Origin: Vibrio methylphosphonaticus | GTDB taxonomy: Bacteria > Pseudomonadota > Gammaproteobacteria > Enterobacterales > Vibrionaceae | Reading direction: 5' to 3' | DNA length: 64,000 nucleotides | Assembly (NCBI RefSeq): GCF_023634655.1 | Contig: NZ_JAMKMS010000006.1 | Location: 1 to 64,000, forward strand | Part shown: positions 1-7,928 of the stretch, piece by piece | How the letters are laid out: the number at the start of each line of letters is the position of its first letter | Position numbering within the stretch: position 1 is the stretch's first letter | Notes under the pieces: generated by a model | The model's input: the letters and a program-made list of their open reading frames with translations, nothing else | What the model was told of the DNA's origin: nothing | Databases searched by the model: none | Made by a program: the position numbers and the translations under genes

Positions 1-87
1 AAGGCCATTGCAGCGTTATATCTAAACATCAAGTCCCTGAAGAAGGTGCAACTAGAACCCTCTGCAACACTCAGGTTTAAAGTGTAA
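1..87 (+). CDS. Possible C-terminal tail of a gene cut by the window edge
   Basis: Frame 1 is open from the first base to a TAA at 85-87 and encodes 28 residues ending LRFKV. The stretch is lysine- and leucine-rich and has plausible codon use, but it is too short to assign to a family. If real, the gene extends left of the window. The terminator-like hairpin near 391-419 would lie about 300 bases downstream. Chance openness over 29 codons is quite possible. Confidence 0.3.
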   Translation, partial: KAIAALYLNIKSLKKVQLEPSATLRFKV

Positions 88-390
88 AGGTGACCAGTAG
101 CCATTATGGTCAAGGCGAAACATTCAGCGAGTAGAGGTTTATTTAGCGTATCGTCGCAACGACTCCTTGTTTAAACTTAAATACGAAGCGCACCATGCCG
201 CACCGCAATAAGGACTTAAGCGAAAGCTTGGCAGTCCCTGCTTTATCGAAATATGGAGAACAACGATGAAGCCAACCCTGATCATACCCCTTTCTTTCTA
301 TTGACAGCATGAAGTGCGCCCTTGGATAAAGTGTCAGGTGTTGCAAATGAGGATCTTTACACGGGATTGCAGAAGGGTAATGTTGCAGAA
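88..390. repeat. Gene-poor stretch, possibly a copy of a dispersed Vibrio intergenic element
   Basis: No convincing gene is seen. A minus-strand frame at 143-346 could encode 67 residues, and the opposite plus frame is also open and ends with SKYGEQR before a TGA. Both peptides resemble short hypothetical proteins I remember seeing repeatedly in Vibrio annotations, which suggests a multicopy element rather than a gene. That impression is from memory and cannot be tested here. No ribosome binding site, signal peptide or domain supports translation. Confidence 0.25.
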
Positions 391-419
391 AACGGCACCT
401 GTTAAAGGTACCGTTTTTT
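391..419. terminator. Intrinsic terminator, probably bidirectional
   Basis: AACGGCACC pairs with GGTACCGTT (391-399 with 407-415, one mismatch) and runs into a T tract at 414-419 on the plus strand. The minus-strand tail is TTTTCTGC, so it can also end the META-domain gene that stops at 434. Confidence 0.65.
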
Positions 420-433
420 GTTATCCCGGGTGA

Positions 434-892
434 TTAGTTTACCCAATCTTTCAATTCAAATGTTAGCGTATGCTCGCTACCTTTGAGCTCTAGGCTGTCT
501 TTTGTCAGATGGATCTCACTCCAATCGGATAGTGCTTTTGACATCGTCATTTCAACGTTCATTGCATTATCACCACACATCTTCATGGTCATGCCCATTT
601 TTTCGATGCGGAACTGACCGTCTTTGAGTTCACCTTGCCCAAAGAAGTTGTTACAACCAGCGCTGCCGTTTGCCGTCATTTTTTCGCCGATTTCTAGGCG
701 AGGTTGCTGACCTTGTTCGTCGAGTTGAATTGCCTTGCCATCAATCTGAACTAGGTTCCAGTTGTGGTGTTGAAGATCTTGAGCGGTTACGGTTGCCATT
801 GTTTCCTCTGCACTGTTATTTGCAGCAGTACATGCGGTGAGTAATACAGGTACGGCGATAGCAGCCAATAGCGTCTTTGAAAAAATCTTCAT
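434..892 (-). CDS. META-domain (HslJ-like) lipoprotein
   Basis: The 152-residue product has a lipoprotein signal (MKIFSKTLLAA followed by the lipobox LLTAC), so it should be exported and lipid-anchored. The rest is a META/HslJ domain: a W-x-L-V near the start, the conserved segment ANGSAGCNNFFG, and a later MTMKMCGD. In this family E. coli HslJ is linked to heat shock and novobiocin resistance, and others are secreted motility-associated proteins; the biochemical role is unknown. The start is the ATG with GGAGA about 10 bases upstream. An in-frame TTG five codons earlier overlaps that Shine-Dalgarno and is less likely. The gene is monocistronic, with a shared terminator just downstream. Confidence 0.85.
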   Translation of the reverse strand: MKIFSKTLLAAIAVPVLLTACTAANNSAEETMATVTAQDLQHHNWNLVQIDGKAIQLDEQGQQPRLEIGEKMTANGSAGCNNFFGQGELKDGQFRIEKMGMTMKMCGDNAMNVEMTMSKALSDWSEIHLTKDSLELKGSEHTLTFELKDWVN

Positions 893-1103
893 AGTATATG
901 TCTCCAACTAAATGAAATTATTGATAAGTATAATTAATAAAACACTGTTTTTTGTCAGGTGTGCGTTATGTTTGAGTATAGTGTTTTTTTGATGTGACCG
1001 ATAATTTACAATCGAATTATCGGTAAGAATAAGCCAATTGTATTAATTTGAGACTATTCTTACTAAATTGAATTCGAAAGTAACCTTTAAGGATAGGGCA
1101 GCG

Positions 1104-1355
1104 ATGGAGCAATTAGAGTTTTTTAATGTCCCCAGTCCGTGTGTGGGAGTGTGCTCTGTTGATACTAAAGGCTATTGCCAAGGCTGTATGAGAAAAAGAG
1201 AAGAGCGGTTTAATTGGTTATCGTTTACCCCCACACAGCAGTTACATATTATCAAGCTATGTCGTCAGCGTTACCGTAGAAAAATGGCAAACGGCAAACT
1301 AGGAGGGGATGTCGAGCAAACTGCACCGCTGAGTCCACAGCAAGATCTATTCTAG
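1104..1355 (+). CDS. DUF1289 small cysteine-rich protein
   Basis: The 83-residue protein carries the DUF1289 pattern PSPCVGVCSVD then YCQGCMR, giving four cysteines (13, 17, 25, 28) that could bind iron-sulfur or zinc. A conserved tryptophan and basic helix (about residues 35-60) follow. The family is widespread in proteobacteria and has no established function. The start is the ATG at 1104 with AAGGA at 1089-1093; an in-frame TTG 12 codons upstream would lack a good ribosome site. It stands alone. Confidence 0.8.
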   Translation: MEQLEFFNVPSPCVGVCSVDTKGYCQGCMRKREERFNWLSFTPTQQLHIIKLCRQRYRRKMANGKLGGDVEQTAPLSPQQDLF

Positions 1356-1383
1356 TGTTTGCTACCCACCTATCAACTTACAT

Positions 1384-1479
1384 AATATAGCGTCTGAATT
1401 GTATATTATTTGAACTGCATATTGTTTGAGTTGCATATTGCTTGAAAGGCATAGTGTCTGTGAATAACATGGTGCCTGA
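1384..1479. repeat. Degenerate 16-bp tandem repeat
   Basis: About six units of 16 bases, the clearest being TGTATATTATTTGAAC (1400-1415), TGCATATTGTTTGAGT (1416-1431), TGCATATTGCTTGAAA (1432-1447) and GGCATAGTGTCTGTGA (1448-1463), with weaker flanking units. The array sits in the 340-base gap between the DUF1289 gene and the receiver gene. Nothing else is recognised in that gap; 63 codons open on the minus strand across it look like an artefact of the repeats. Confidence 0.65.
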
Positions 1480-1695
1480 CACCCTCTAATCCCCCATTTT
1501 ATATTGACTATTTTGATTCGTCTGCCTATTGACTGGCGGTAGACGACAAGCACGATGATATTTTGGAGAGTCAGTGATTAAATAATAAGCGTACGAAAGC
1601 ACAAAACTGTGATATTAGTTCATTAATTGTCTGGCTACCTACTTAGAATTCTGGTTATATAGTGGAGGACGGTTATGTAAAATGCGAATAGATTC

Positions 1696-2658
1696 ATGCG
1701 GATACTTATTTGTGACGATTCTTCTGTGGCTAGAAAGAGCCTAGAAAGAAGCATCGTAGCACCAGAAAACAGCCATATTATTTTTGCAGAAGACGGGTAT
1801 CAAGCAATTGATATTCTTAGAGAAGGCAATATCGACCTCATGTTTTTGGATTTAACTATGCCAAAAATGGATGGCTTCGAAGTGCTGTCTATAATGAAGC
1901 ATGAATCTATAACCACAAATACTGTGGTGATATCTGGTGATATTCAGCAAAAAGCTCAAGAACGTTGTTATCAACTCGGAGCTTACGCATTCATCGAAAA
2001 GCCACTTCAGAAAGGCATCGTCGAGCCGCTATTTCATGATCTAGGACTGCAATTTCGCCTTCCAAAGCACCTCAAGCAAGCTTTTACCATCAAACAAAGT
2101 GTCGAGCGCTTTCGTGAAACAGCGAATATCGCGTTAGGTAAAGGGGCTGCGATTATTGCTCAGCAACTAAAAGAGTTCATTCAATTACCGGTTCCTACTG
2201 TCGGTGATCTCTCTTTTGGCGAGGTAACGATGATGATTGAAGATAATTTAAGTCGAGCTAACAATTATACAGTGGCACAACGATTCGTTGGTGGAGGCAT
2301 GCATGGCGAGGCGCTCATTTGTATTACTGGAAACGATATTAATCAGATTGGTTTAAGGTTTGGTTTCGAGCAAGGCGAATGTACACGAGATGAACTAGTG
2401 GTCAATTTATCAAACGTTCTGGTTTCTTCGTTCTTGGTTTCAATGTCGGAACAGTTAGGCGTTGAGTTTTCACTCCGAGAGCCGTTACGCATCGATCATT
2501 TCACGCCGCAGAACTCAATGATGAGTGGCTCTGAGCACATTTTTACCACCGAATACACTTATGACGCCGAAACATTGGACCTAAATTGCTCTGTATTGTT
2601 TATGTTTGATCAAGAATCAGTAGGCATTATTCATAGGCAAATGGAGATATTACATTGA
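1696..2658 (+). CDS. Response regulator with N-terminal receiver and C-terminal CheC/CheX-like domain
   Basis: The 320-residue protein starts with a receiver domain (about 1-120): acidic pair D7-D8, phospho-acceptor D52 in LFLDLTMPKMDG, S80 and K102 in the FIEKP motif. The C-terminal half (about 165-300) resembles CheC/CheX chemotaxis phosphatases, with an ExxxMxx-type helix near MMIEDNLSRANN and a second near LVVNLSNVLVSSF. There is no DNA-binding domain, so the output is probably protein-level: dephosphorylation of a CheY-like partner, or control of the diguanylate cyclase encoded immediately downstream with a 4-base overlap. The CheC assignment is from pattern, not search. Confidence 0.8.
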   Translation: MRILICDDSSVARKSLERSIVAPENSHIIFAEDGYQAIDILREGNIDLMFLDLTMPKMDGFEVLSIMKHESITTNTVVISGDIQQKAQERCYQLGAYAFIEKPLQKGIVEPLFHDLGLQFRLPKHLKQAFTIKQSVERFRETANIALGKGAAIIAQQLKEFIQLPVPTVGDLSFGEVTMMIEDNLSRANNYTVAQRFVGGGMHGEALICITGNDINQIGLRFGFEQGECTRDELVVNLSNVLVSSFLVSMSEQLGVEFSLREPLRIDHFTPQNSMMSGSEHIFTTEYTYDAETLDLNCSVLFMFDQESVGIIHRQMEILH

Positions 2659-3611
2659 AAACTATGACATTGGAGTTGTCGGATTTTCACTGGACGATGC
2701 AGCTTATTGATACTCTAGATGCGGGCCTAATTGTGGTGGATAAAGAGCATAAAGTCTGTGCTTGGAACAGTTTTATGCAAAACTATAGTGGTGTGAATGC
2801 TGACCAAATTATGGGTAGAAGCTTATTTGAGTATTACCCAAACCTGCCTGAAAAATGGTTAAAGACAAAGCTGAGTTCAACCGAGAAAATGAGAACCCGA
2901 GGTTTTTCCAACTGGAAAGATCGGCCGATTATTTTTGAATTTAAAAACTTTTCTCCGGTTTCTCAAGGCCTGTTAAATATGTATCAGAATATGGTGATTA
3001 CCCCTTTGAAATCACCCACGGGAGAAATTACGCACTTTGCGATTATGCTGCAAGATGTGTCTGAAATCGCCAAAAGTCAGATGTATTTGAAGCGCTCCAA
3101 CGAGAAGCTAACGGAGCTGGGTCGAGTGGATGGTCTAACGGGGGTATTTAATCGAGCTTATTGGGAATCGTGTGTGACGGAAGTATTTAGTCATGCTAAG
3201 ACCAAAGGCAACGTCGCGACATTGGTGATGCTCGATATTGATTACTTTAAGCGAGTAAATGACAATTTTGGCCATTCTTTTGGTGATGAAGTCATTAAAG
3301 AGACGGCTAACCAATTGACCAAAGCTGCTAGGGGAAACGATGTATGTGGTCGTTATGGTGGTGAAGAATTCGCAGTATTGCTCAATGATACGACTGCTGA
3401 CCAAGCGTATTATTTTGCAGAGCGATTGAGAAAGCGTATTGAATCACTTGAAATTACCACGGCAGAGGATTCTCTAAAGTACACAATTAGCTTGGGGATC
3501 GCGGAATTAGAAACAGGTGATAGTGACCATGTTGAATGGTTAAAAAGAGCTGATAAAGCACTTTATCAATCTAAAGAAGCCGGACGCAACAGAACGAGTA
3601 TCGCGAGTTAA
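2655..3611 (+). CDS. PAS-GGDEF diguanylate cyclase
   Basis: Makes cyclic di-GMP from two GTP. The protein has a PAS-type sensor domain (about 15-140, with LDAGLIVVDKEHKVCAWN), a short coiled linker, and a GGDEF domain (about 155-315). The active-site loop GGEEF is at 235-239 and an inhibitory-site RxxD (RGND, 226-229) sits exactly five residues before it, so feedback inhibition by product is expected. The preferred start is the TTG at 2655, seven bases after GGAGA and overlapping the upstream stop; the ATG at 2664 is the alternative. Translational coupling implies that the receiver-CheC protein and this cyclase act together. Confidence 0.9.
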   Translation: MKTMTLELSDFHWTMQLIDTLDAGLIVVDKEHKVCAWNSFMQNYSGVNADQIMGRSLFEYYPNLPEKWLKTKLSSTEKMRTRGFSNWKDRPIIFEFKNFSPVSQGLLNMYQNMVITPLKSPTGEITHFAIMLQDVSEIAKSQMYLKRSNEKLTELGRVDGLTGVFNRAYWESCVTEVFSHAKTKGNVATLVMLDIDYFKRVNDNFGHSFGDEVIKETANQLTKAARGNDVCGRYGGEEFAVLLNDTTADQAYYFAERLRKRIESLEITTAEDSLKYTISLGIAELETGDSDHVEWLKRADKALYQSKEAGRNRTSIAS

Positions 3612-3747
3612 CCGAGCGATGACCTTTACGTAGATACAAGCAACGGCGCTTTAAAAACTTCTCTAAGCTAAACTGACTTCTACTGTGCCTTATCCCTCTC
3701 ATGTTACTCATATACCTATACCTAGTGTTATTCGCTTAGCTCAATCA

Positions 3748-3775
3748 CGCTAGGCGAAAGGAGACCTAGCGTTTT
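3748..3775 (+). terminator. Possible terminator overlapping the MFS stop codon
   Basis: CGCTAGG (3748-3754) pairs perfectly with CCTAGCG (3765-3771) across a 10-base loop and is followed by TTTTC on the plus strand. It lies inside the 3' end of the convergent MFS gene and could end the receiver/cyclase transcript. The minus-strand side has no T tract. Confidence 0.4.
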
Positions 3776-4958
3776 CTGTTATCGTGTTGTTCCGGTAATG
3801 AAAGGCGAATATTACTAGCGTTGCTGCGACTAATACGCCAGTTCCGCTCATCGCTAAGAATGTCATCACGCCATAAATATCCTGCTGATCTAGCTGATAT
3901 CCCACAATATATGTGCCAATCGAAAACCCAATAGAGACGGCGGCAGCCATGTAACCTTGGCTAGTCGCTGGGCCATAGGGGCTGATTTTGTCGGCAAAGC
4001 TGGCGATGGAGATATCATTCCACGCACCGTTGATGATGGAGATGAGAATGAGTGACAACGGGAGTAATGCGGACACATGGCTTTCAAACATGAACCAAAT
4101 GCTGATGCCAACGAAGGCATTAATAAATACCGTTCCTAGCCAGAGAAATTGACTCCCATGTTTGTCCATCCATTTTCCTGCAGGCGCTAACGCGATTAAG
4201 GTAATCAGCGCGGCGGCAGCCATTCCAAATGAAGAGTAGGAAAGCTCTACACTAAAAGCCTGAGCAATAATCACCGGCCCCATCTCGACCATATTGGAAC
4301 CCACAAACATCGATAGTAAAACACAGGCAACAAAGCCAAACCACAGTAACTTGGAAGGTTCATTGGGCGTCAAGTTTTCAGCGACAGTTTGCCGGGTTGA
4401 TAGAAGGGGATTCGGCGATTGTAACAGTGTCATTGCAACACAGACGATATCAAACACGAGTAACGTGGCAAGTTGTAATGTGGTGGAAAGAGAAAATAGC
4501 TGCAGTAAACCAATTGCGACACCAGCAATGACCACGCCTCCCATTTGGAATTGAAACAGCAATTTGAGTGCATTTGCTTGTTCTTTTGCATCTTGATTAA
4601 GGCGCAGAGCAAACGTTGGATTTAGAATGAGCAGTAAATTACTGCCGACACCAATACACAGTGCAACCAGCCAATAGTGCCAATGCGTTTGATGAACAAA
4701 TAATAGAAAAAACAACGCCAGACAGTGACAGAGCATCGCGCTTAAATGCAATTGACGGTGGAGAGCGTAGCGATCGGCGAGTGCACCTAGTAGCGGAGCA
4801 ACTAAACCACTTAGTCCCAGAATTAACATGACCTGACCCACTAATACGCCGCTGGAGGTACGGTGTAAAATAAGCGGCGCAAGAACAATGGCGACGCCAA
4901 TCCATTGGACAATACCCATAGAGGCTTGGCTTGTTAACCACAAAGAGGATCGTTTCAT
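3750..4958 (-). CDS. Major facilitator superfamily transporter
   Basis: The 402-residue, highly hydrophobic protein has about twelve predicted membrane segments in two halves. The MFS loop-2/3 signature appears as GALADRYALHRQLH around residues 57-70. It is an inner-membrane permease, but substrate and direction cannot be read from the sequence. It is transcribed alone, with the MKRSSLW start near the end of a 150-base gap from the desaturase. The hairpin at 3748-3771 covers its stop codon. Confidence 0.85.
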   Translation of the reverse strand: MKRSSLWLTSQASMGIVQWIGVAIVLAPLILHRTSSGVLVGQVMLILGLSGLVAPLLGALADRYALHRQLHLSAMLCHCLALFFLLFVHQTHWHYWLVALCIGVGSNLLLILNPTFALRLNQDAKEQANALKLLFQFQMGGVVIAGVAIGLLQLFSLSTTLQLATLLVFDIVCVAMTLLQSPNPLLSTRQTVAENLTPNEPSKLLWFGFVACVLLSMFVGSNMVEMGPVIIAQAFSVELSYSSFGMAAAALITLIALAPAGKWMDKHGSQFLWLGTVFINAFVGISIWFMFESHVSALLPLSLILISIINGAWNDISIASFADKISPYGPATSQGYMAAAVSIGFSIGTYIVGYQLDQQDIYGVMTFLAMSGTGVLVAATLVIFAFHYRNNTITENARSPFA

Positions 4959-5067
4959 TATTTAGGGATGATGAGTAGGTCGAGCAAGCAGTGTAAAACA
5001 AATGACGGCTTGGAGGAGGTCACTGAGCGTCAAGTTATTTGAATGAAATGTATGGATATTCTCGTGG

Positions 5068-5101
5068 TATTAGGCGGCTGCTTAGACACAGCCACCTAAT
5101 A
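5068..5101. other. Long inverted repeat downstream of the desaturase gene
   Basis: TATTAGGCGGCTG (5068-5080) pairs with CAGCCACCTAATA (5089-5101) at 12 of 13 positions. It lies just after the desaturase stop codon (5108, minus strand). There is no T tract in either direction, so it may be a 3' stabilising hairpin or a Rho-assisted end rather than a canonical terminator. Confidence 0.5.
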
Positions 5102-5107
5102 ATATGG

Positions 5108-6247
5108 CTAGGATAGTGCTTGTTGCGGGTTATTGACTAGGTGCTGCCACTGTTGTCTTTTCAGCTTAAGGTGGTGCTCAAGCTGCTCCAATTGGATAGC
5201 GATGAGAGCTTGTTCATACTTTTCCTTAACGTTTTGTTTCGCGTCTTTTAAGCATTGCTTCTTAAGATCGTCGTACTCTTTTAACTTAGCGACAAGCAAA
5301 TGAAACTCTTGCTCAATGAGTGCTACGATACGATCAGAATCCGGCAATGAGACCGCTTTAATTTTTGCCAATTGCAGCGTTCGAGCTAATCGAGCTTTCT
5401 CTATTTTGTATGCGGAAACGCGCTTAAGATCACTCGTAAGTCCAAACCAAGAACAACTTTTAATCAGCCATTTTGTTGGATCAAATTGCCACCAACGGAT
5501 GCCGTTTCGGTAGTCGTGTTCGAAGATATGATGAAAATTATGATAGCCCTCACCAAAGGTCAGAAAAGCAAGTATCCCATTGTCTCTCGCTGTATTTTTA
5601 GTGGTGTATGGTTGAGAGCCCCAAACGTGTGCCAGCGAGTTAATGAAAAAGGTTGTGTGATGACTTAACACTAGACGCAGGGCACCAACCACCAGCATAA
5701 AGCCGAGCAAGTCACCGTAAAATAGACCAAGACCTACGGGGAAGCCCACATTCATAAATAGTGCTAACGGAACATAATGCTTATGTTGCCACATGACCAC
5801 AGGGTCTTTTTGTATATCACGGCAATTATTGTAATCCGTATACCGAGATGCTTGATACTCTCTTAACATCCAACCGATGTGGGAATACCAAAACCCTCGC
5901 TTAGCGGAATAAGGGTCTTTGTCGTTATTGTCTACATGTTTATGGTGAATACGATGATCGGAGGACCAGTGGAGAATACTATTTTGTAAAGCAAACGCCC
6001 CTCCGATAGCGAAGATGTAACGCATGACAGGGTGCGCGTTATAGGTCTTATGTGACCATAGGCGATGGTATCCAGCGGTAATCGACATACCACAGAAAAT
6101 AAAGCTAATCGCCAGCCAAGCCCAATGATGGACTGTGTAGCCATAGGCGATGCCATACCATGTGACGCCAAGTGTTGCCAGTAAGAACGTCCCCAGAAAA
6201 ATGGTGACGTTTAGCCATATAATTGGAGGTTTAGTTGTCGTGCTCAT
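5108..6247 (-). CDS. Membrane acyl-CoA delta-9-type fatty acid desaturase
   Basis: Introduces a cis double bond into fatty acyl chains in the inner membrane, using a di-iron centre. The three histidine boxes are present: HRLWSH, HRIHH and GYHNFHH. Four hydrophobic segments surround them, and a charged, helical C-terminal extension of about 100 residues follows. The 379-residue form starting MSTTTK is preferred: AGGA lies just upstream and two operator-like palindromes end before it. The in-frame ATG nine codons earlier sits only four bases from one palindrome. The closest functional parallel is the DesT/FabR-regulated desaturase of other gammaproteobacteria; electron donors are not encoded nearby. 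Confidence 0.9.
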   Translation of the reverse strand: MSTTTKPPIIWLNVTIFLGTFLLATLGVTWYGIAYGYTVHHWAWLAISFIFCGMSITAGYHRLWSHKTYNAHPVMRYIFAIGGAFALQNSILHWSSDHRIHHKHVDNNDKDPYSAKRGFWYSHIGWMLREYQASRYTDYNNCRDIQKDPVVMWQHKHYVPLALFMNVGFPVGLGLFYGDLLGFMLVVGALRLVLSHHTTFFINSLAHVWGSQPYTTKNTARDNGILAFLTFGEGYHNFHHIFEHDYRNGIRWWQFDPTKWLIKSCSWFGLTSDLKRVSAYKIEKARLARTLQLAKIKAVSLPDSDRIVALIEQEFHLLVAKLKEYDDLKKQCLKDAKQNVKEKYEQALIAIQLEQLEHHLKLKRQQWQHLVNNPQQALS

Positions 6248-6277
6248 AAGTTCCTGACCGAGTTGGTTGTCCATTTT

Positions 6278-6323
6278 AGCTTACGCTTGTACGCTAGAAT
6301 ATCAGCGCACACGTGTAAGTCAA
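6278..6323 (-). promoter_or_regulatory. Desaturase promoter with two FabR/DesT-like operators
   Basis: Reading on the minus strand, TTGACT (6318-6323) and TATTCT (6296-6301) are 16 bases apart and make a plausible sigma-70 promoter. An 18-bp palindrome with core ACACGTGT (6304-6321) fills the spacer. A second imperfect palindrome, AGCTTACGCTTGTACGCT on the plus strand (6278-6295), follows the -10. Both resemble the AGCGTACA-type sites remembered for FabR, the TetR-family regulator of unsaturated fatty acid synthesis. The rest of the 316-base gap to the HD-GYP gene shows only scattered half-sites. Confidence 0.55.
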
Positions 6324-6563
6324 ATGGACAATTTCAATTTTGGTGAGCGGAATAAAAAGAGTTGTTACAAAGCGTAAGCCAGTTAGCGTTAGTTACGGGG
6401 AAGCTTACGTGCTTAGTCATAAAGCACTTTGGTCTTAAAGAATTAAAGCTGAAGAGAATGGGTCACGTCAGCTTATTCTTTCTTGATTAGAGTGGTGGAT
6501 TACAATGGTGGATTAGCATGATGTTTTAGCCACACTTTGTCGATTTTGTTGGCTTTGAATGCG

Positions 6564-7697
6564 TTAGTTGATCAGGTTTTCTTCGGGCGGATGTTGTTGG
6601 TAGATGGCTTCAAAGCGCTCGAAATTCGACATGAGAATATCGACTAGCATTGGGTCGAACGCTTTGCCAGATTGCGTTGAGATATACTGCTTCGTTTTGT
6701 CGATAGGCCATGCAGGTTTGTAGGCTCGTTTGCTTACTAGCGCATCAAATACATCGGCAATGCTGACGATACGAGCCTCGAGCGGGATAGCCCTGTCAGA
6801 GAGTTCTAAGGGGTAACCTTTGCCGTCATAACGTTCATGGTGACAAAGAACGATGTTTTTCAGAAACTCAATTTCGCCACTGGTTGAGTGGACGGCATCA
6901 ATAGTAGTAAGGACATCATTTATAATATCAACGCCATAATGTACATGTTGGTTCATGATAGATCGTTCTTTGTCGGTAAAGCGCTTTGCGCTAAAAAGAA
7001 CGTCATCAGGTATGCGGTATTTACCGATGTCATGAAACGGTGCGTAGAGCTCAATCCACTGGATAAAGCGGTGGTCGATCGGTTGTGACGTCGCCAGTAA
7101 TTCCGCGATGAGCTTGCTGTATAGACCCATCCGGTGCAAATGATCCGCCGTTTCTGGATCCCGCTTATGACTAATGCTTAATGCCAGCTTTAATGCTTTC
7201 ACTAACATTTGATGTTTATTCTTATCATGACAAAGCAGACTAAAAATCACTTCTTTGACAAACAATAGATCTGAGTGCAATGCACCATTCTCAAAGTAAC
7301 CAGGTTGAATGGAGTTAAAGAACAGTAATGCCCCTTCTGTTTGATTCAGCTTGATACCGATAGTGAGACTGCTTTTATGCCCAAGAGAGCGCAGTTTTTT
7401 AACGCGCTCGTTGTTAGGCAATTCATCTAAGTCCGAGACAATCCGAATCTCCTCATTTTCGATGATTTGCATAAGAGAGAGGCAGGAAGAGGAGGCCATT
7501 GAGACCACATCATAACTATCGCCAGTATGCTGAGAATCAATAACGTGAAAGTTCTCTAAGTAATCTGAATGGGTCACCGTAACACACAGGCGTGACAACA
7601 ACGGGTAGCTGACTTTGAGAGACTCAAATAATTCATCTATGCCGTTGCGGCAGCTGAGCGCTCGGTTTGTTGTTGAGATGCAGTTAGTATAATCCAT
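6564..7697 (-). CDS. GAF-like sensor plus HD-GYP cyclic di-GMP phosphodiesterase
   Basis: Predicted to hydrolyse cyclic di-GMP. Residues about 15-155 look like a GAF sensor domain (weak similarity, by pattern). The HD-GYP domain occupies about 170-360 and retains HDIGK (222-226), HHERYDGKGYP (286-296) and ADVFDAL near 314-320, so the metal site and the GYP motif look intact. The 377-residue protein has no membrane segment and is probably cytoplasmic. It is monocistronic. With the GGDEF protein at 2655-3611, the window holds opposing cyclic di-GMP enzymes, but they are not adjacent. Confidence 0.9.
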   Translation of the reverse strand: MDYTNCISTTNRALSCRNGIDELFESLKVSYPLLSRLCVTVTHSDYLENFHVIDSQHTGDSYDVVSMASSSCLSLMQIIENEEIRIVSDLDELPNNERVKKLRSLGHKSSLTIGIKLNQTEGALLFFNSIQPGYFENGALHSDLLFVKEVIFSLLCHDKNKHQMLVKALKLALSISHKRDPETADHLHRMGLYSKLIAELLATSQPIDHRFIQWIELYAPFHDIGKYRIPDDVLFSAKRFTDKERSIMNQHVHYGVDIINDVLTTIDAVHSTSGEIEFLKNIVLCHHERYDGKGYPLELSDRAIPLEARIVSIADVFDALVSKRAYKPAWPIDKTKQYISTQSGKAFDPMLVDILMSNFERFEAIYQQHPPEENLIN

Positions 7698-7928
7698 ATG
7701 TTTCTTATCAATAGTTTTTATATGGTTATTTAAATAGTAGTCAGCATTACGCTATAAATTCAAGTGATCGACTTCGCACTCAGCCATGTAAAGTCATGAA
7801 CAGTAAGTTGCATCTTTGACTTGTGATCGCTCTATCAAGGTAATGATATTGATAGTGAAATCGTTTGCTTGGTGTTTTTTTAAACGGTAATGTTGCAAAC
7901 AGATGTTTGACTATACGGACACATGTTT

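Noticed and set aside
143..346. 67-codon minus-strand open frame
   Set aside because: No ribosome site or domain, and the opposite strand is equally open; treated as part of a possible repeat element.
7822..7837. CRP-like site TGTGA-6-TATCA before psuK
   Set aside because: Only the left half matches well; too weak to list as a site.
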